NCBI RefSeq assembly: GCF_031457805.1
Contig: NZ_JAVDXI010000002.1
Location: 496,001-560,000, forward strand
From: Caulobacter sp031457805
Lineage (GTDB): Bacteria > Pseudomonadota > Alphaproteobacteria > Caulobacterales > Caulobacteraceae
DNA length: 64,000 nucleotides
Reading direction: 5' to 3'
Shown one piece after another: positions 28,158 to 36,767 of the stretch. Position 1 is the stretch's first letter. Each line of letters begins with the position of its first letter. The notes under the pieces were generated by a model, which worked only from the letters and a program-made list of their open reading frames with translations, had not been told where the DNA came from and did no database searches. Position numbers and translations under genes: made by a program.

Positions 28158-28500
28158 CGTCGTCTCCTTCGCGATGATGCAGTTGAGAATGAATTGCATT
28201 AAGGAGTCTGGCAAGGCCCTTTGAGGGCGACGGCCACGCCCGCCTCCGGAGGCGGCGAGACAACTATTTCGAATAGAATTCGCGATCTGGAGAAATAGCT
28301 GAAAAGTCGAGGTTCGGTATTTCCCTTGATATCTCCAGAAATATCGTGTTTATGGTCGTATCGAATTCGCTGCCGCTCGGCCTGCTTTTCCTTGCTCCCG
28401 GACCGGGAGCGCCGGACGCGCCTACCGAACTTCCAACGAAATTTGATCGTCGACCGGGCGTTCCGGACGACGAACATCTATGCCTATAAGGAACATCCCC
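28158..28500. promoter_or_regulatory. Long AT-rich leader of the cold-shock gene
   Basis: No gene is seen. The stretch 28260-28380 is only about 40% GC by hand count over 60 bases, against about two thirds in the genes around it. It can form several weak stem-loops, for example CTATTTC (28264-28270) with GAAATAG, and GATAT with ATATC. A long structured 5' leader is characteristic of cspA-type genes, where it acts as an RNA thermosensor. The promoter position is not clear. Confidence 0.5.
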
Positions 28501-28710
28501 ATGGCGACTGGAACCGTGAAGTGGTTCAACTCCACCAAGGGCTTCGGCTTCATTCAACCCGACAACGGCGGTTCGGACATCTTCGTCCACATCTCGGCCG
28601 TTGAACGCGCGGGCCTCGGCTCGCTGAACGAAGGCCAAAAGATCTCGTACGAGCCGGAAGTCGACCGCCGCAGCGGCAAGACCTCGGCCGGCCAGCTGCA
28701 AGCGGCGTAA
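28501..28710 (+). CDS. Cold-shock domain protein
   Basis: A 69-residue CspA-type RNA chaperone made of one cold-shock domain. RNP1 is KGFGFIQ and RNP2 is DIFVHIS, both complete, inside the five-strand barrel MATGTVKWFNSTKGFGFI onward. Such proteins melt RNA secondary structure during cold or stationary phase. Caulobacter has several csp genes; this one cannot be assigned to a specific name from sequence alone. It has a long AT-rich leader and is followed by a strong intrinsic terminator. Confidence 0.93.
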   Translation: MATGTVKWFNSTKGFGFIQPDNGGSDIFVHISAVERAGLGSLNEGQKISYEPEVDRRSGKTSAGQLQAA

Positions 28711-28743
28711 AGCCCGCAGCGAGCCCACGGGTTCTAGACTACG

Positions 28744-28778
28744 ACAGGCCGGCGCTTGCGCCGGCCTGTTTTCGTTTG
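28744..28778 (+). terminator. Intrinsic terminator after csp
   Basis: Perfect stem ACAGGCCGGC...GCCGGCCTGT with loop GCTTGC, followed by TTTTCGTTT. It ends the monocistronic csp transcript. Confidence 0.9.
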
Positions 28779-28842
28779 GGGTAATTCCCTCGCGCGACGC
28801 ACAGGGCTAATCATCGTCCAGCCTTTTCGGAGACGCTTTCCA

Positions 28843-30006
28843 ATGCGGGGCTTTCGCGTCCTGGCCGTCGTCATGCTGGGCCTGCTGCTGTCGGCCTGCG
28901 GGACGGTGTCGCGCGAGGCCTTCACGGCCCAGGACCTCGGCGCCGTCGCGCCCCGGGGGCTCTCCGACGTTCGGTTCAGCGCCGCCGATCCGGCCGCCGG
29001 CCTGCGGTTCGCGCAGGACGTCCATAGCCACACCGCCGGGCGCAAGGTCAACGTCCTGGCGATCTCGGGCGGCGGCTCAAACGGCGCCTACGGCGCCGGC
29101 GTTCTGGTGGGCTGGACGGCGGCGGGGAACCGCCCCGACTTCGATATCGTCACAGGGGTCTCGACCGGAGCCCTGACCGCGCCCTTCGCCTATCTGGGCA
29201 AGGACTGGGATCGCCGCCTGACCGAAGCCTACACCAGCGCGGCCGCCGACCGCATCCTGGAGAAGCGGGGCCTGGACCTCTTCTTCACGCCCAGCATCTT
29301 CCGCAACAACGCGCTGCGCGACCTGGTGGCCAAGTATGTTGACCCGCCACTGCTCTATGCGGTGGCCATCGAGCACGCCAAGGGCCGGCGGTTGATGATC
29401 GCCACCACCAATCTCGACACCGAGGAGGCGATGATCTGGGACATGGGCGCCATCGCCTCGCGCGGCGACGCGGCGGCCCTGCAGCTGTTCCGCGACGTGC
29501 TGGTCGCCTCGGCCAGCATTCCCGGCGTCTTCCCGCCCAGCCTGATCGAGGTGGAAGGCTCCAACCGCAAACTGTCGGAAATGCATGTCGACGGCAGCGT
29601 CACCACGCCCTTCTTCGTGGCCCCCGAGACGCTGTTGCTGTCGATCCTGCCGGGGCGTGACCAGACCGGTCCCGGCGAGGTCTCGGTGATCGTCAACGGT
29701 CAGATCGACGGCGGTTTCGGCTTCACCAAGGGCGACGCCCTGTCGATCGTGGGTCGCTCCTGGATCGCGATGAACAAGGCCCAGATGCGCACCCACCTGA
29801 CCGCCAACGCCGCCTTCACGCGGCGCAACGGCGGGGTGTTCCGCTACACGGCCATTCCCGACGACGCCAAGGGCGACTTCTCAGGCCTGGACTTCGCCTC
29901 GGAAGGGCGGCGGGCGCTGTTCAAGCTGGGCCATGACCTGGGCAAGTCCGGCGCGGCATGGGCGGCGCCGACAGATCCGGCGAATGAGGCCCAAGCGCCG
30001 GGTTAG
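28843..30006 (+). CDS. Patatin-like phospholipase, lipoprotein
   Basis: A 387-residue lipid-anchored patatin-type hydrolase. The signal sequence ends in the lipobox LLLSACG (Cys about residue 21). The catalytic dyad is complete: the oxyanion motif GGGSNGAYGAG, the nucleophile in GVSTG, and the partner Asp in EMHVDGSV. It should act on lipids in the periplasm or outer membrane; the substrate is not evident. The start at 28843 follows GGAGA. Its stop overlaps the end of the converging LytTR gene by four bases. Confidence 0.9.
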   Translation: MRGFRVLAVVMLGLLLSACGTVSREAFTAQDLGAVAPRGLSDVRFSAADPAAGLRFAQDVHSHTAGRKVNVLAISGGGSNGAYGAGVLVGWTAAGNRPDFDIVTGVSTGALTAPFAYLGKDWDRRLTEAYTSAAADRILEKRGLDLFFTPSIFRNNALRDLVAKYVDPPLLYAVAIEHAKGRRLMIATTNLDTEEAMIWDMGAIASRGDAAALQLFRDVLVASASIPGVFPPSLIEVEGSNRKLSEMHVDGSVTTPFFVAPETLLLSILPGRDQTGPGEVSVIVNGQIDGGFGFTKGDALSIVGRSWIAMNKAQMRTHLTANAAFTRRNGGVFRYTAIPDDAKGDFSGLDFASEGRRALFKLGHDLGKSGAAWAAPTDPANEAQAPG

Positions 30007-30770
30007 AGCCAGCCAGCCGCCCGCAAGATCGGCGCGTGTCGACGACTGACGGGCGCGACCAGATTCCCGGCCAGCCGCAGCTCGCCCGCGCCGCGTCGCC
30101 ACTGCGCGGCCTCGATCGCCTCGCCCGCCACCCACCAGGATCGATGGGTCTGAAAGCCGTGCGCGCCCGACAACTCGGCGAGCGCGTCCGAGAACCGCAG
30201 CGTCAAAAGCTCGACGCCAGCGTCGGTATGGACCCGCAGATAGTGGTCATGGGCTTCGATGGCGATCAGCCGGGCCGCGCGTCGTTTGGCCGACAGGCGC
30301 TGGCGGAAGACGGCCTCGGCCTCGGGCAGCGGCGGGGCGACGACCACCCGGGTCTCGACCGTGGGAGCCGGCGTCGGCGGCCTGCGCCAGACCAGGATTC
30401 GCACGGTCATGACGAGGCCGCTGATCACCCAGACGCGAAACCACAGCACCAGCGGAAGCCAGAAACCCTCCTGGCCGAACATCATCTCGACCAGCCGAAC
30501 CCAGATGACCACCCCCGGGGTCATGACGGTGGTCACGGCAAGCAGGCGGCGGCCAAAACCTTCGATCCGCTGTCCCAGCAGCTCGTCGACCGCCACGCCG
30601 ATCAGGCCGCCGCCGACGATCGACAGCAGCCAGTAGACGAAGCTCTCCTTGGCGGACAGCTGAGCGGTGCCGAAGGGCGACAGCACGCCCATCACCAGGC
30701 CCAGCGCGGTAAGCAGCAACAGGTCGATGGCCAGACGCTTCAGCGCCCCCCGGCGATCCGTCAAAATCAT
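30003..30770 (-). CDS. LytTR-domain membrane transcription regulator
   Basis: A 255-residue protein with four predicted membrane helices (residues about 13-145) and a C-terminal LytTR DNA-binding domain (FRQRLSAKRRAARLIAIEAHDHYLRVHT onward, in outline, ending GNLVAPVSRRHAPILRAAGW). It lacks a receiver domain, so the membrane part probably senses the signal directly. Regulators of this build often control a neighbouring membrane gene; the divergent DUF2306 gene 108 bases away is the obvious candidate target. Confidence 0.87.
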   Translation of the reverse strand: MILTDRRGALKRLAIDLLLLTALGLVMGVLSPFGTAQLSAKESFVYWLLSIVGGGLIGVAVDELLGQRIEGFGRRLLAVTTVMTPGVVIWVRLVEMMFGQEGFWLPLVLWFRVWVISGLVMTVRILVWRRPPTPAPTVETRVVVAPPLPEAEAVFRQRLSAKRRAARLIAIEAHDHYLRVHTDAGVELLTLRFSDALAELSGAHGFQTHRSWWVAGEAIEAAQWRRGAGELRLAGNLVAPVSRRHAPILRAAGWL

Positions 30771-30878
30771 CGATCATCCGCCCCTGGCGCCGTTCGCGCA
30801 GAATAGGCGCCGCTCACGCGGTTGGCGTAGCGCGGCGCCGCAGCGCTTGCAATCTCGGCTCGAAACCGGAGCCCAACC

Positions 30879-31520
30879 ATGCCGAAAACCCTGACCCGCC
30901 CCGCCTGGCTGCTGATGATGATCCTCAGCCTGCTGGTCGCCCTGACCGCCTATCGCTACCTGCCCCGGATCGGCCCCCTGGCGGACAATGTGATGGCCAA
31001 TCGCTTCGTCGATCCGTTCCTCTTCGTGCATGTGGCGGGCGCCGCGACCGCCCTGCTGGTCGGGCCCGTCCAGATGCTGCCGGGTCTGCGCGCGCGTCGG
31101 CCAGGGCTGCATCGGCTGCTGGGGCGGATCTATGTGCTGGGCTGCCTGTCAGGCGGCGCGGGCGGCGTCGCGCTGGCGCTGGGCGCCACGGCCGGCCCGG
31201 TCGCAACCGCCGGCTTTGGCCTTCTGGGCGTGGCCTGGATCGTCGCGACGAGCCTCGCCTGGCGCCGCGCCGTGCAGGGGCGGATTGTCGAGCACCGCGC
31301 CTGGATGATGCGTTCGTTCGCCCTCACCTTGGCGGCGGTCACCCTGCGGCTCTACCTGCCGTTAGCCGCGATGGGCCCCCTGCCCTTCGTCGAGGCCTAT
31401 CGCGCCATCGCCTTCCTGTGCTGGGTTCCCAACCTGCTGCTGGCCGAGGCCTGGCTGTTCGCCGCGCCCGGTCCCGCGTCGTCCCGGAGTCTCAGCCCCA
31501 ACCCGGCAGCAGGACGTTGA
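30879..31520 (+). CDS. DUF2306 family membrane protein
   Basis: A 213-residue protein with six or seven predicted membrane helices. The family signature is visible as FVHVAGAATALLVGPVQMLPGLR followed by HRLLGRIYVLG in outline, with conserved His residues in helix two and in GRIVEHRAWMMRSFALTLAA that could bind haem or metal. The function of DUF2306 is unknown. The start ATG follows GGAG by six bases. It is divergent from the LytTR regulator. Confidence 0.85.
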   Translation: MPKTLTRPAWLLMMILSLLVALTAYRYLPRIGPLADNVMANRFVDPFLFVHVAGAATALLVGPVQMLPGLRARRPGLHRLLGRIYVLGCLSGGAGGVALALGATAGPVATAGFGLLGVAWIVATSLAWRRAVQGRIVEHRAWMMRSFALTLAAVTLRLYLPLAAMGPLPFVEAYRAIAFLCWVPNLLLAEAWLFAAPGPASSRSLSPNPAAGR

Positions 31521-31542
31521 GGTCGACCAGCCTGGTCGCCCG

Positions 31543-32160
31543 CTAGGTCAGCGCCTTGCGGGCCGCTTCCCAGTACTGTGCGCCGGTGACCAGGGTGACC
31601 GCCGTGGCCAGCCACAACAGGCTATGAGCCACCACCGTGAAGCCCCCGACCAGGGCAGGCTCGGGCGGCAGGCCAAAGGCGCTCCACGAGGCCAGGATCA
31701 TCTCCGCGCCGATCGCCACCAGCTGCAGGGTCGTCTTCCACTTGGCCAGCAAGGTCACCGGCAGCTTGACGCCCTTGCCCGCGCCGACTTCGCGCAGGGC
31801 GCTGACGGTGAATTCGCGGAACAGGATCAGGCCGGCCGGCAGCACGACCATGGCGTTGGGGCCGAGCGCCATCAGGCCCAGGAGCGCGCCGCACACCAGG
31901 ATCTTGTCGCCGATCGGGTCGAGGATCGCGCCCCAGACACTGACCGCGTCCAGCTTGCGGGCCAGCCAGCCGTCGAAGAAGTCGGTCACCGCGGCCACCA
32001 CAAAGGCGTAGAAGGCCCAGCGCTCGAGGCGGAACTGGGTCTCGGCCGTCAGCTGCTCGCTGACATAGGGCACCGCCCCGGCCGCCGCCCCCAGGGCGAT
32101 GAACATGAACAGCGCCATCACGAGGCGCGAGCTGGTCAGGATGTTGGGCAACGCTTTCAT
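31543..32160 (-). CDS. pgsA: Phosphatidylglycerophosphate synthase
   Basis: CDP-diacylglycerol-glycerol-3-phosphate 3-phosphatidyltransferase, 205 residues, the committed step to phosphatidylglycerol and cardiolipin in the inner membrane. The CDP-alcohol phosphotransferase motif is complete: DFFDGWLARKLDAV followed by WGAILDPIGDK, giving DxxDG-AR-G-D-D. About five membrane helices are predicted. The start at 32160 (MKALPNILTSSRL) is the family standard; a longer frame to 32403 has no support. Confidence 0.94.
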   Translation of the reverse strand: MKALPNILTSSRLVMALFMFIALGAAAGAVPYVSEQLTAETQFRLERWAFYAFVVAAVTDFFDGWLARKLDAVSVWGAILDPIGDKILVCGALLGLMALGPNAMVVLPAGLILFREFTVSALREVGAGKGVKLPVTLLAKWKTTLQLVAIGAEMILASWSAFGLPPEPALVGGFTVVAHSLLWLATAVTLVTGAQYWEAARKALT

Positions 32161-32323
32161 GCGGGTTTCATAACGCACAAATCGGGGAAAGGGATACCGG
32201 GGCGATAGGCTCCGCCGCGCGTTAACCGAGACAAGGGATTTTTCGGACGCAGGACGCGACTCGCTCGGATATACAAACCCGGAGAGCGATGCGGCGCTCT
32301 TGTCGAAGCGGGCGCACCCCGGC

Positions 32324-33994
32324 ATGCCAGGGCTCGGAACGGCGGGATACAGTCTGCGACGACGCGCCAGCTCGGTGCGCGGCCGCCTGGTGCTTCTGAC
32401 CATCGGCCTGCTGATCCCGGCCCTCCTGGCGATGGGCTTCCTGCTGGCCAGCGCCGACCGGGAGTCGCGCGGACGCCTCTACCAGCAGCTGGTGACCACC
32501 GGCCGGGCGCTGAACGGCGCTGTCGACCGCCAGGCCGCCACCGGAATCTCGGTGGCCGAGACCCTCGCCACCGATCAGGCCCTGATCGACGGCGACTGGG
32601 CCGCCTTCCACGCTCGCGCGCGCCGCGCCATGGAACGACGCTCAGGGTGGATCGTGGTGGCCGACGCCAACGGTCAGCAGGTCATCAACACGCTCGTGCC
32701 TTACGGCAGCCCCCTGCCACGCATCCAGCGAACACCCGCCGAGACCGAAGCCTTCTCGACCGGCCGCAACAAGGTGTCGGACCTCCTTGAGGGCCCGGTG
32801 GCCGGCAAGCCGGTGATCACCGTCGGCACCCCGATCACGGTGCGGGGTCAGTTCTATGTTCTGTCCTACGTCGTGGAGTCGGCTTCCTTCACTTCGGTGT
32901 TCCGCCAGCAGCGCGTGCCCGATAGCTGGGTGGCGACCCTGCTCGACAACAAGCAGCGCGTCATCGCCCGCTCGCGGCTCAACGAGAAATTCACCGGCGC
33001 CCAGGCGTCGGCGGACATGACCGAGAACCTGCGCCACTCCACTGAAGGCGTGAATAAGAGCATCTCGCTGGAAGGGGTGCCGACCATGGTCGCCTACACG
33101 CGCTCGCCCCAGACCGGCTGGACCCTGGTGGTGGCCATCCCCCGCAAGGAGCTGGCCAGCACGGTGAACCGTTCGGTGGCGGTCGGGACCGGGATCTTCC
33201 TGCTCCTGCTGGGGCTGGGGCTTTGGCTGGCCCTGGTCTATTCGCAGCGCATCAATCGCGACATGCGCCGGCTGGTGCAGGACGCCTCGGCGATCGGTCG
33301 GGGTGAGACGCTGCGGCCCGCCCCCAGCGACAGTCTCGAAGAGATCGCCGCTGTCCAGGTCGCCCTGCTGACCGCCTCCCAGGAGCTGAAGGCCCGGGAA
33401 GACCGCCAGGGCGTGATGATCAACGAACTGAATCACCGGGTGAAGAACACCCTGGCCACGGTCCAGGCCCTGGCCCGCCAGACCTTCGCCAAGGCCGACA
33501 AGCGATCTCTGGCTGTCTTCACCGACCGCCTGATCGCCCTGTCCGGCGCCCACGACCTGTTGACCCGGACCGGCTGGCGGGAGGCGGACATGGCGGCCCT
33601 GGTGGCGGCCAGCCTCGGCGCGCACGTCGACCGGGTGGAGCGCGCGGGCCCGACGGTGGCGCTGGCCCCACACACGGCGGTGGGGCTCTCGATGGTGTTC
33701 CACGAACTGGCCACCAACAGCGCCAAGTACGGCGCGCTCTCGGTTCCCGGCGGCCGGGTGGCCCTCACCTGGCGGCTCGATCCGGTGACGGACGTGCTGT
33801 CCTTCACCTGGCGCGACATCGGTGGTCCCACGGTCACGCCGCCCACCGCGCCTGGCTTTGGCACGCGCCTGATCGAAAGCTCCATCCGACGCGAACAGAA
33901 GGGCCAGGCGCACTTCGACTTCCAGGCCGATGGCCTGGTGTTCGAGGCCTCGCTGCCGCTGCCCGAGGCGGTGCGCTGGAGCAATCCGGTCTGA
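32324..33994 (+). CDS. HWE-family sensor kinase with extracytoplasmic domain
   Basis: A 556-residue membrane sensor kinase. One helix near the N-terminus (LVLLTIGLLIPALLAMGFLL) and a second at about residues 285-305 (VGTGIFLLLLGLGLWLALVY) enclose a periplasmic double-Cache-like domain. A HAMP-like linker follows, then an HWE kinase core with INELNHRVKNTLATVQALARQ (phospho-acceptor His), MVFHELATNSAKYGAL and GFGTRLIESSIRREQKG. The start at 32324 (ATG) is preferred over a TTG at 32300. Its stop overlaps the next gene by one base (TGATG), coupling the two. Confidence 0.88.
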   Translation: MPGLGTAGYSLRRRASSVRGRLVLLTIGLLIPALLAMGFLLASADRESRGRLYQQLVTTGRALNGAVDRQAATGISVAETLATDQALIDGDWAAFHARARRAMERRSGWIVVADANGQQVINTLVPYGSPLPRIQRTPAETEAFSTGRNKVSDLLEGPVAGKPVITVGTPITVRGQFYVLSYVVESASFTSVFRQQRVPDSWVATLLDNKQRVIARSRLNEKFTGAQASADMTENLRHSTEGVNKSISLEGVPTMVAYTRSPQTGWTLVVAIPRKELASTVNRSVAVGTGIFLLLLGLGLWLALVYSQRINRDMRRLVQDASAIGRGETLRPAPSDSLEEIAAVQVALLTASQELKAREDRQGVMINELNHRVKNTLATVQALARQTFAKADKRSLAVFTDRLIALSGAHDLLTRTGWREADMAALVAASLGAHVDRVERAGPTVALAPHTAVGLSMVFHELATNSAKYGALSVPGGRVALTWRLDPVTDVLSFTWRDIGGPTVTPPTAPGFGTRLIESSIRREQKGQAHFDFQADGLVFEASLPLPEAVRWSNPV

Positions 33995-34899
33995 TGGTCC
34001 TGGCCTCGGCCGACACGGCCGCCCGGCTGGCCGCGTTTATCCAGGACGAGCGCCTGCCGCCTACGTTCGCCGACCTGGCGGAGCGTCTGCATCTTCCCCT
34101 TGCGGCGCGTATCGCCGACTGGGCGCGAGCCCCCCGAGATCGGCCGCTGGTGGTCGGCGTCTGCGGTCCGCAAGGCTCGGGCAAGTCGACCCTGGCCTTG
34201 CTGCTGGCGCGGTTGCTCACCGCGCGGGGGCTGCGGACCGCCAATCTCTCGATCGATGATCTCTACCTGCCTCGCGACACCCGAGAGCGCCTGGCCCGCG
34301 ACGTCCATCCGCTGCTGCGAACGCGCGGGGTCCCGGGCACGCACGATCCGACGCTGGGCCTGGCGGTGCTGGACGCCCTGGCCAGGCCGGGTCCCACGCC
34401 GCTGCCCTGCTTCGACAAGGCCGCCGATGATCGCGCGCCGGAGGCGAACTGGCCGATCTTCGAGGGTCCCGCAGATATCGTGCTGCTGGAAGGCTGGTGC
34501 GTGGGCGCCCGCCCGCAGCCCTCGGCCGATCTGGCCTCGCCCATCAACGCCCTGGAAGCCGGCGAAGACCCCGACGGCGTGTGGCGCAACTACGCCAACG
34601 ACGCGCTCGCCGGCTGCTATCGCCCGCTCTTCGCCCGCCTCGACCGCTTGGTGCTGCTCACCGCTCCCGACTTCGCCGCCGTGCGGGTCTGGCGGGGCGA
34701 GCAGGAGGCCAAGCTGCGGGCGCGCCTGGCCGCCGAGGGCCGCGACGTCGCGCGGACGATGGACGACGCCGCCCTCGACCGCTTCCTGGCGCACTATCAG
34801 CGCCTGACCGAGTGGATCGCCCAGGATCTGCCCAAGGACGCCGATGTCGTGGTCCGCCTGGACGCCCACCGCTGGCCCGTCGAGACACACGGCCTATAG
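33994..34899 (+). CDS. D-glycerate 3-kinase-like P-loop kinase
   Basis: A 301-residue P-loop kinase resembling the D-glycerate 3-kinase/YggC group (related to phosphoribulokinase and uridine kinase folds). The Walker A is VGVCGPQGSGKSTLALLLARL (positions about 53-73), the Walker B-like motif is SIDDLYLPRDTRERLA with the catalytic Asp, and EGWCVGARPQP is the family-specific loop. The product would be 3-phosphoglycerate from glycerate. It starts inside the stop codon of the kinase upstream, so the two are cotranslated, an odd pairing of a sensor with a metabolic kinase. Confidence 0.82.
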   Translation: MVLASADTAARLAAFIQDERLPPTFADLAERLHLPLAARIADWARAPRDRPLVVGVCGPQGSGKSTLALLLARLLTARGLRTANLSIDDLYLPRDTRERLARDVHPLLRTRGVPGTHDPTLGLAVLDALARPGPTPLPCFDKAADDRAPEANWPIFEGPADIVLLEGWCVGARPQPSADLASPINALEAGEDPDGVWRNYANDALAGCYRPLFARLDRLVLLTAPDFAAVRVWRGEQEAKLRARLAAEGRDVARTMDDAALDRFLAHYQRLTEWIAQDLPKDADVVVRLDAHRWPVETHGL

Positions 34900-34909
34900 T
34901 GCCCTGGCC

Positions 34910-35350
34910 ATGACCGCCTCTTCCAACGCCGAGATCGCCGCGCTGGCTCAGCGCTTGCTGGACCACAGCCTGCCGAAGGCCGAGTGGACCCATGCCGCGC
35001 ATCTCACCGCCACCCTGCGGCTGGTCCGCACCCGCGATGCGGGCCTCGAGCGCGACCTCCCGAACATCATCCGGACCTACAATGTCGCGGTCGGCGGGGT
35101 GAACGACGACCAGAGCGGTTATCACGAGACGATCACCCAGGCCTATCTGGCCGCGATCCGCGCGTTCGCCGCCGCCCTACCGCCCGGCCTGGACGACGCC
35201 GAAGCCGTCCGCCAGCTGCTGGCCACGCCACTCGGCGACAAGGATTGGCCCCTGACGCATTGGTCCCGCGAGCGCCTGTTCACCCCGGAAGCTCGCCTGG
35301 ACTGGGTCGACCCCGACCTCAAGCCGCTCGACCATCCCCCCGCCCGCTGA
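34910..35350 (+). CDS. Conserved hypothetical protein, 146 residues
   Basis: A soluble protein of unknown function, 146 residues, predicted mostly helical. Recognisable segments are WTHAAHLTATLRLVRTRD, RTYNVAVGGVNDDQSGYHET and THWSRERLFTPEARLDWVDP. The conserved His (HAAH), Tyr and His (GYHET) and a terminal Arg suggest an active or ligand site, but I know no function. Similar short proteins are common as lone genes in proteobacteria. It lies ten bases after the glycerate kinase gene and probably belongs to the same transcript. Confidence 0.74.
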   Translation: MTASSNAEIAALAQRLLDHSLPKAEWTHAAHLTATLRLVRTRDAGLERDLPNIIRTYNVAVGGVNDDQSGYHETITQAYLAAIRAFAAALPPGLDDAEAVRQLLATPLGDKDWPLTHWSRERLFTPEARLDWVDPDLKPLDHPPAR

Positions 35351-35409
35351 ACGTCGGTTTCCAGGGGGTTTGCAATCGCGGCCGTGGAGGGCTATATGTG
35401 AGACGTGAG

Positions 35410-35430
35410 TTATGCTCAATTTCAGCATAA
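35410..35430. promoter_or_regulatory. Palindrome 1 upstream of nadA
   Basis: TTATGCT-N7-AGCATAA, a 21-base palindrome, upstream of the promoter at 35452. It shares the TTATGCTCA half-site with palindrome 2 (centres 82 bases apart). It is a candidate operator for a NAD-biosynthesis repressor such as the NadQ type; that identity is an inference. Confidence 0.7.
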
Positions 35431-35451
35431 CCCTGACGCCGGATCCCTGTC

Positions 35452-35477
35452 GGAACGTTCGATATGGTCCCGGCGTT
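35452..35477 (+). promoter_or_regulatory. EcfG-type promoter upstream of nadA
   Basis: GGAAC (35452-35456) and CGTT (35474-35477) with a 17-base spacer match the general-stress sigma consensus. The predicted start (about 35484) falls between the two palindromes, directly before palindrome 2. Confidence 0.55.
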
Positions 35478-35491
35478 TTTTGAGGCCCTGG

Positions 35492-35512
35492 TAATGCTCA
35501 CTTTGAGCATAA
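35492..35512. promoter_or_regulatory. Palindrome 2 upstream of nadA
   Basis: TAATGCTCA-CTT-TGAGCATAA, one mismatch from perfect symmetry, ending just before the nadA ribosome site GGAGG. Bound protein here would block transcription elongation or initiation of nadABC. Confidence 0.72.
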
Positions 35513-35523
35513 CGGAGGATCAG

Positions 35524-36624
35524 ATGGCTGACGGCTTCGCCGCCCCCCAAACGTTCAAGGGGGAGTTCACGCCCGAGATCGAGGCGCAGACCGCGTCGAT
35601 CTGGGAGAAGGTCAAGCATCACGTCACCCCGATGGAGTGGCGCGCCCAGGCCCCGCTGATCGTCGAGATCAACCGCCTCAAGCGCGAGAAGAACGCCGCG
35701 ATCCTGGCCCACAACTACATGACGCCGGACATCTTCCACGGCGTGGGCGACTTCGTGGGCGACAGCCTGGCCCTGGCCAAGGAGGCCGCCAAGAGCGACG
35801 CCCAGATCATCGTCCAGGCCGGCGTGCACTTCATGGCCGAGACCAGCAAGGTCCTGTCCCCGCAGAAGAAGATCCTGATCCCTGACCTGAAGGCCGGCTG
35901 CAGCCTCGCCTCCTCGATCACCGGCGCCGATGTGCGGCTGATCAAGCAGCGCTATCCGGGCGTGCCGGTGGTCACCTACGTCAACACCACCGCCGACGTG
36001 AAGGCCGAGACCGACATCTGCTGCACCAGCGCCAACGCCGTGCAGGTGGTCGAGTGGGCCGCCAGGGAATGGGGGACCGACAAGGTCATCCTGATCCCCG
36101 ACGAGTTCCTGGCCCGCAACGTCGCGCGCCAGACGGACGTCAAGATCATCGCCTGGGCCGGTCATTGCGAAGTCCACAAGCGCTTCACCGCCCAGGACAT
36201 CGCCGACATGCGCGCGGCCTGGCCGGGCGCCGAAGTGCTGGCCCACCCCGAGTGCCCGGCCGAGATCCTGGAAGCCGCCGACTTCGCCGGCTCGACGGCG
36301 GCGATGAACGACTATGTGGCCGCGAAAAAGCCGGCGCAGGTGGTGCTGATCACCGAGTGCTCGATGGCCAGCAACGTCCAGGCCGAAAGCCCGGCCACCC
36401 AGTTCATCGGTCCCTGCAACATGTGCCCGCACATGAAGCGGATCACGCTGCAGAACATCTACGACGCCCTGGTGCACGAGCAGTACGAGGTCACGGTCGC
36501 CCCCGACATCCTCGACCGCGCGCGGCTGGCCGTCCAGCGGATGATCGACCTGCCGCCCCCGGTCGTCCCGGCTCGGTACGACCTGGTGAAGGCCAAGCAC
36601 CACGTGGATGTGGAGCTGATCTAG
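35524..36624 (+). CDS. nadA: Quinolinate synthase A
   Basis: Iron-sulfur enzyme that condenses iminoaspartate with dihydroxyacetone phosphate to quinolinate; 366 residues. The three cluster-binding Cys are visible in DLKAGCSLASSIT, ITECSMASNVQAE and IGPCNMCPHMKRI, and substrate-binding segments include AILAHNYMTPDIFH and VTYVNTTADVKAETD. The start ATG at 35524 has GGAGG six bases upstream. It heads nadABC and is preceded by paired palindromes and a stress-type promoter, so the operon is probably repressed when NAD is plentiful. Confidence 0.97.
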   Translation: MADGFAAPQTFKGEFTPEIEAQTASIWEKVKHHVTPMEWRAQAPLIVEINRLKREKNAAILAHNYMTPDIFHGVGDFVGDSLALAKEAAKSDAQIIVQAGVHFMAETSKVLSPQKKILIPDLKAGCSLASSITGADVRLIKQRYPGVPVVTYVNTTADVKAETDICCTSANAVQVVEWAAREWGTDKVILIPDEFLARNVARQTDVKIIAWAGHCEVHKRFTAQDIADMRAAWPGAEVLAHPECPAEILEAADFAGSTAAMNDYVAAKKPAQVVLITECSMASNVQAESPATQFIGPCNMCPHMKRITLQNIYDALVHEQYEVTVAPDILDRARLAVQRMIDLPPPVVPARYDLVKAKHHVDVELI

Positions 36625-36628
36625 AGCC

Positions 36629-36767
36629 CCCTTCCCCCTCGATGGGGGAAGGGTTGGGGATGCGGGTGGCGCGGCCGGTCCGCTTCACCGCCCTCTCCGG
36701 ACTTTCTCGATGAGGCTGAACCGTCGCGTTCACCCCATCCCCGGCCCTTCCCCATCAAGGGGAAGGG
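36629..36767. repeat. Paired-hairpin repeat between nadA and nadB
   Basis: Two hairpins, CCCTTCCCCC-TCGAT-GGGGGAAGGG (36629-36653) and CCCTTCCCC-ATCAA-GGGGAAGGG (36745-36767), flank about 90 bases. GGGGATG and CATCCCC arms lie between them, so the whole segment is one inverted repeat. It interrupts the operon and may lower nadB expression relative to nadA. Confidence 0.75.

Noticed and set aside
28440..28480. GGAAC-type promoter for the 50-residue gene at 28005-28157
   Set aside because: The nearest CGTT is 21 bases away, outside the allowed spacing of 16-17.
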